From: Candidatus Bathyarchaeota archaeon | GTDB lineage: Archaea; Thermoproteota; Bathyarchaeia; Bathyarchaeales; Bathycorpusculaceae | Length of the DNA stretch: 34,585 nucleotides | Assembly: GCA_017883615.1 (NCBI GenBank) | Contig: JADGNF010000068.1 | Span: 1-34,585 of the forward strand | Direction of reading: 5' to 3' | In this document: positions 31,831-34,585 of the stretch, piece after piece | Numbering within the stretch: position 1 is the first letter of the stretch | How the letters are laid out: each line of letters begins with the position of its first letter | Translations under genes and position numbers: made by a program | The notes under the pieces: model-generated | The model's database searches: none | Told to the model about the DNA's origin: nothing | What the model saw: only the letters and a program-made list of their open reading frames with translations

Positions 31831-33144
31831 TTACGTTTTAGCCAGGGCAAACGAGCTTGGCTGTTCCTCTTCTGTGGCTCCTTTCACTTGTGGCAAGGTG
31901 TAGTTACCCAGGGTAATAGTCCATACGCGTGCGGCTTTTCCTGCTATGCTAAATGCATCGTTTAAGGCGTCGTTAACAGCTCGAGCGGTTTTGAGCTTGA
32001 ATATGTTTGTAGCGTAGTAATCGGGCAACGAAGAAACTAATATGATCTGGTGATTTTGCAGAGCTTTAAGCAGGAAATACGTTTTGTGTCCGCCCAATGC
32101 GAAGTTCCGTTTGATTTCCCGCTCCACAGATTTGAGGTCGGGGAACCGCACCATCCAATCATAAAATACCTGATTGCCGTGTCCCTCGGGGCATTCAGCA
32201 ACGAGGACTATGACGCCGCCTCGTTTCACAACCTCCAACGCGCTATCTATTGCCTTGTATGCCTGGTAGAGGCTGATATCAGCTGGGTTTCCGCCGCAAC
32301 TCGCTACAACGATGTCGGCTCGGCGGTCTACTGTTACGCGGAACATATCGTCCACAAGTTTGACGCCTTCCTGAAAAGCTGGCTCCAGTTCCCCTGCAAA
32401 TGCCCCCACCACTCCGTTTTTGCTGTTAGTGACAACATTAACTATGAAATCCACTTTTGCAAGTCTTGCCGCATCCTTCATGTCTTCGTGCACGGGATTG
32501 CCTTCCAATACTCCGCTGCGCGCATTGGCACTGAGCATCAAAGCATGATTAAACTTGATTGTCTCTTCACCGGCAACCGCGGGCAAAACGCTTTTTGGTC
32601 CACCCCCGTAACCCGCATAATAATGGATGCCAATATCGCCCAAAAGAACGCGGAAGTCGGCTTCCGCGAAGACACGGTTGAGGAAGATTTTGTTACCTAG
32701 CTTCGTCGATCCCACAGAAACTAGATCTTGGGCTTTGCAGTCGTGGCTTACGGCATTTACACGCTTGTACGCTTCTTCGCCTAAAATCAACTTCGCTTCT
32801 TGCGGTTCGACTGCTCGATGGCTACCACACCCAAAAATAACAGTGACGTTCTCGTCTTTTACCCCAGCCAAGTTCAGTTCAGCAAGAACCGGTAGCAGTA
32901 TAGCTTCAGTGGGTGTTCGTCTCGTTGCGTCGTTAACGACTATGGCGACTTTGCTTTCTGGCAGGGCAATTTCGCTTAAGCGGCGAGTTCCTTTGGGGAT
33001 TGGGTCTTTGAGAGCGCGTTCAACCTCCGCTTTTGCGTCTGGGCAGGCAGGTCGCTCTTTGGGTTCGATGGAGCCTATAAGGTTTCGGGCTGGAACCCGC
33101 GCACACACGTCCGTTTTACCGTAGGGAAGCCAAACGTCGACCAT
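31831..33144 (-). CDS. larA: LarA-like nickel-dependent lactate racemase
   Basis: A 437-aa LarA homologue. The key residues are present: His109 (GCGSHR), His174 and Lys184 (GIHYYAGYGGGPKSVLPAVA), and His200 (IKFNH); in L. plantarum LarA the lysine carries the nickel-pincer cofactor and the histidines bind Ni or act as acid/base. The substrate may be lactate or another 2-hydroxy acid. The cofactor-building genes larB, larC and larE are not nearby. ATG start at 33144. Confidence 0.88.
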   Translation of the reverse strand: MVDVWLPYGKTDVCARVPARNLIGSIEPKERPACPDAKAEVERALKDPIPKGTRRLSEIALPESKVAIVVNDATRRTPTEAILLPVLAELNLAGVKDENVTVIFGCGSHRAVEPQEAKLILGEEAYKRVNAVSHDCKAQDLVSVGSTKLGNKIFLNRVFAEADFRVLLGDIGIHYYAGYGGGPKSVLPAVAGEETIKFNHALMLSANARSGVLEGNPVHEDMKDAARLAKVDFIVNVVTNSKNGVVGAFAGELEPAFQEGVKLVDDMFRVTVDRRADIVVASCGGNPADISLYQAYKAIDSALEVVKRGGVIVLVAECPEGHGNQVFYDWMVRFPDLKSVEREIKRNFALGGHKTYFLLKALQNHQIILVSSLPDYYATNIFKLKTARAVNDALNDAFSIAGKAARVWTITLGNYTLPQVKGATEEEQPSSFALAKT

Positions 33145-33503
33145 GAACCATTACTCGCTCAATATTTGAATAAGAGACACGTTGCAGCAAACTATTAAGC
33201 CTTATCAAACAAACACCAAACGGTCACTCATAATAGCTAGGTTAAGCTGAAAGATCCGTTAGTCAAATGGAAACCCTTCTATCTCCAAGCGAGGTTCACT
33301 AAACAGAAAAATTTTGTTTTTTCTTTTGCGCGCATTCTGTTTACTCTATGCTTAGCCTTTTTCAAGACGTTTCAACACTCTTTTACATAAAAATGTCTAA
33401 TCCATGGAATTCAACATGCATTTTAGATGCGAACATAATGAAAAGTCTTTTATCCATCATCATGTGAAACCATGATACGTAGGAATTACGGAGGAAAAAA
33501 TAA
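33145..33503. other. Intergenic region with promoter and palindrome
   Basis: No gene found. Near the right end CTTTTATCC (about 33447-33455) may be the TATA box of the mini zinc-ribbon gene. ATCATG-TGAAAC-CATGAT (33459-33476) is a perfect 6-bp inverted repeat around the expected transcription start. The left part should hold the larA promoter; only weak TATA candidates are visible. A T-rich tract lies at about 33310-33330. Confidence 0.45.
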
Positions 33504-33674
33504 ATGGCAAAATGTCCAAAATGTGCAACCGAAGTTGCCAAGCCAAAGAAATCTTGGAAAATGGCTGGCAGACCAGACAAAGCAGGCAAACGCATGCAGC
33601 TCGAAATCGGTCTTCACGAATGCCCCAAATGCAAAGCAACATTCCGCGAAGTCCTAAGCAAAAAGAAAATCTAA
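33504..33674 (+). CDS. 56-aa mini zinc-ribbon protein
   Basis: ATG at 33504 with GGAGG at 33490-33494. The protein starts MAKCPKCATEVAKPKKSWKM, continues AGRPDKAGKRMQLEIGL, and ends HECPKCKATFREVLSKKKI. Cys4/Cys7 and a second CPKC pair near residue 41 form one zinc ribbon. Very basic, so binding to nucleic acid or ribosome is plausible. It is a longer paralogue of the 41-aa protein at 15884. The role of such archaeal mini ribbons is unknown. A T-rich tract follows the stop. Confidence 0.8.
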   Translation: MAKCPKCATEVAKPKKSWKMAGRPDKAGKRMQLEIGLHECPKCKATFREVLSKKKI

Positions 33675-33703
33675 GCTCAAACTAACATAACCCTTCTCCC
33701 CAA

Positions 33704-33716
33704 CTTTTTCCTTTTT
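33704..33716 (+). terminator. T-rich terminator after mini zinc-ribbon gene
   Basis: Two five-T runs separated by two C (33705-33709 and 33712-33716) lie 30 bases after the TAA at 33672-33674, consistent with archaeal U-tract termination. Confidence 0.5.
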
Positions 33717-33803
33717 GTAAACTTTTGAATCTCGACTGGCAAGTTTAAAAGCTTCAAATCACTAGACAACAGCAACAGCATCAAATTTACCGGAAGACAA
33801 GAC

Positions 33804-34502
33804 TTGACGTCGCAAAAAAAGAAACTCTGGAAGAACGATACATTTCAAACTTTGATTGTCGTAATCTTGATAATAACAGTAGTTTTCGGGATCTGGTACG
33901 GTTCACAAGTTGCCCTAAACACCAAAATCCCGCCTGCACTAGCTGTAGTAAGTGGCAGCATGTGCATACCATACGACGGCGCTTGTGACGGTTGGACGCA
34001 TCCCTTCGACAGAACTTTACATGTTGGCGACATTATAGTCATTCAAGGTGTGGATCCGAAAGACCTTAACACAAATTACCCAAACAGCGACATAATAGTT
34101 TTCCACAGCCCAAATAACCCAAGCGAACTAATCGTCCACAGAATAATAAAAACAACAGTTGTTAACGGCGTCACATATTTCCAGACAAAAGGGGATGGAA
34201 ATGGAAATCCTTGGCCTCAAACCCCGGAATCCTCCATAGACCCTTGGGATTACAATTCGCCTGCAGGCGTTCCCCAAAGTATGGTAGTTGGCAAAGTGGT
34301 TATGCGGGTTCCATGGGTTGGTTGGGTTGCCATTGAGATGCAGAAGATAGGCGCAAACAACTCGACTGTTATTCCAATAATTGTCGTGTTGATTGTGCTA
34401 CTGATCATAGTCGAGTTTATTCCACCGCTGCTCAAAGCAAGAAAGAAACAGACTTCACCTCCAACTGCGACCGCAATTGGCAACGAGCAACCCTCAACCT
34501 AA
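33804..34502 (+). CDS. Signal peptidase I, archaeal/ER (S26B) type
   Basis: A 232-aa membrane protease that cuts signal peptides of exported proteins. After a short basic N-terminus, helix 1 spans about residues 16-33. Catalytic Ser52 is in VVSGSMCIP and His112 in LIVHRII replaces the bacterial Lys; the acidic box is FQTKGDGNGNP (Asp131). A second membrane helix (about 194-215, IPIIVVLIVLLIIVEFIPP) and a short polar tail follow. Length is somewhat above the usual Sec11. TTG start at 33804. It could process the secreted proteins encoded in this window. Confidence 0.92.
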   Translation: MTSQKKKLWKNDTFQTLIVVILIITVVFGIWYGSQVALNTKIPPALAVVSGSMCIPYDGACDGWTHPFDRTLHVGDIIVIQGVDPKDLNTNYPNSDIIVFHSPNNPSELIVHRIIKTTVVNGVTYFQTKGDGNGNPWPQTPESSIDPWDYNSPAGVPQSMVVGKVVMRVPWVGWVAIEMQKIGANNSTVIPIIVVLIVLLIIVEFIPPLLKARKKQTSPPTATAIGNEQPST

Positions 34503-34585
34503 AACATTCTTACGTTTTAACTAAACTTAGTCCAAAATACCGAAAGTCGCTCGGTTCATTGGCCTAAATGTAGCAAATGTTATAA

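Noticed and set aside
32050-32700. A 216-codon plus-strand frame across larA
   Set aside because: It lies wholly antisense to a LarA homologue with intact catalytic residues.
33472-33657. A 61-aa frame starting at 33472
   Set aside because: It is an out-of-frame reading of the mini zinc-ribbon gene, which has a strong RBS and CPxC motifs.
1-34585. CRISPR array, insertion sequence or prophage
   Set aside because: No regular repeat-spacer pattern, transposase, integrase or terminal inverted repeats were seen.

Overview
The window looks like a chromosomal contig of an archaeon, most likely a Bathyarchaeia-type member of the Thermoproteota (the lineage is an inference; no marker gene here settles it). 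Archaeal signs read directly: an Orc1/Cdc6-type ATPase, a pyruvoyl-dependent arginine decarboxylase, an ER-type (Ser/His) signal peptidase, an archaeal-style RNase HI, a RimI/Ard1-like acetyltransferase, TATA/BRE-like promoters with short leaders, many TTG/GTG starts, and secreted proteins with a C-terminal membrane anchor. Bacterial-looking guests are present too: grpE-dnaK-dnaJ, methylglyoxal synthase, a YgbA-family protein, a YdeI-like protein and a nickel lactate racemase homologue.

Layout. 1-490: a protein-like broken reading frame running into tRNA-His(GTG), then a gene-free stretch with nested long-range complementarity that may be a structured RNA. 489-6043: YdeI-like fragment; a minus-strand group of B12-binding radical SAM enzyme, ferredoxin and thioredoxin; a YgbA-family Cys-rich protein; an ABC exporter (ATPase plus large permease). 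6155-8268: RNase HI that seems to start at CTG, a small conserved-looking protein, and a secreted repeat protein. 8480-12612: zinc-ribbon protein and the grpE-dnaK-dnaJ chaperone operon. 12860-16693: ECF-S-like membrane protein, TrmB-type regulator fused to CBS domains, two very small genes (one a 41-aa zinc ribbon), and an orphan response regulator. 16887-18990: VOC/glyoxalase-fold protein, secreted PQQ-type sugar dehydrogenase, NUDIX hydrolase. 19193-20517: an ArsR repressor with two overlapping operators, an Fe-S protein and a Cys-rich small protein in one tight operon. 20561-23362: NTF2-like protein, PdaD, DHA2-type MFS transporter. 23527-26923: a compact run cdc6-like / winged-helix / moaC / moaB / moaA. 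26953-28619: small protein, a frameshifted surface protein and gene remnants. 28620-34502: galT, mgsA, 3-methyladenine glycosylase, coiled-coil microprotein, RimI-like acetyltransferase, larA-like, a second mini zinc ribbon, signal peptidase.

How the genes work together: most of the window is housekeeping (protein folding, molybdopterin synthesis, polyamine synthesis, DNA repair and replication, secretion). No CRISPR array, insertion sequence or prophage was seen. The points that most deserve a second look are a 40-nt element shared by the leaders of two separate surface-protein genes, the doubled ArsR operator in front of a redox operon, the DnaK with Ser in place of a catalytic Asp, the CTG-start RNase HI, the TrmB-CBS fusion, the pair of mini zinc-ribbon proteins absent from simple ORF calls, and the possible structured RNA after tRNA-His.
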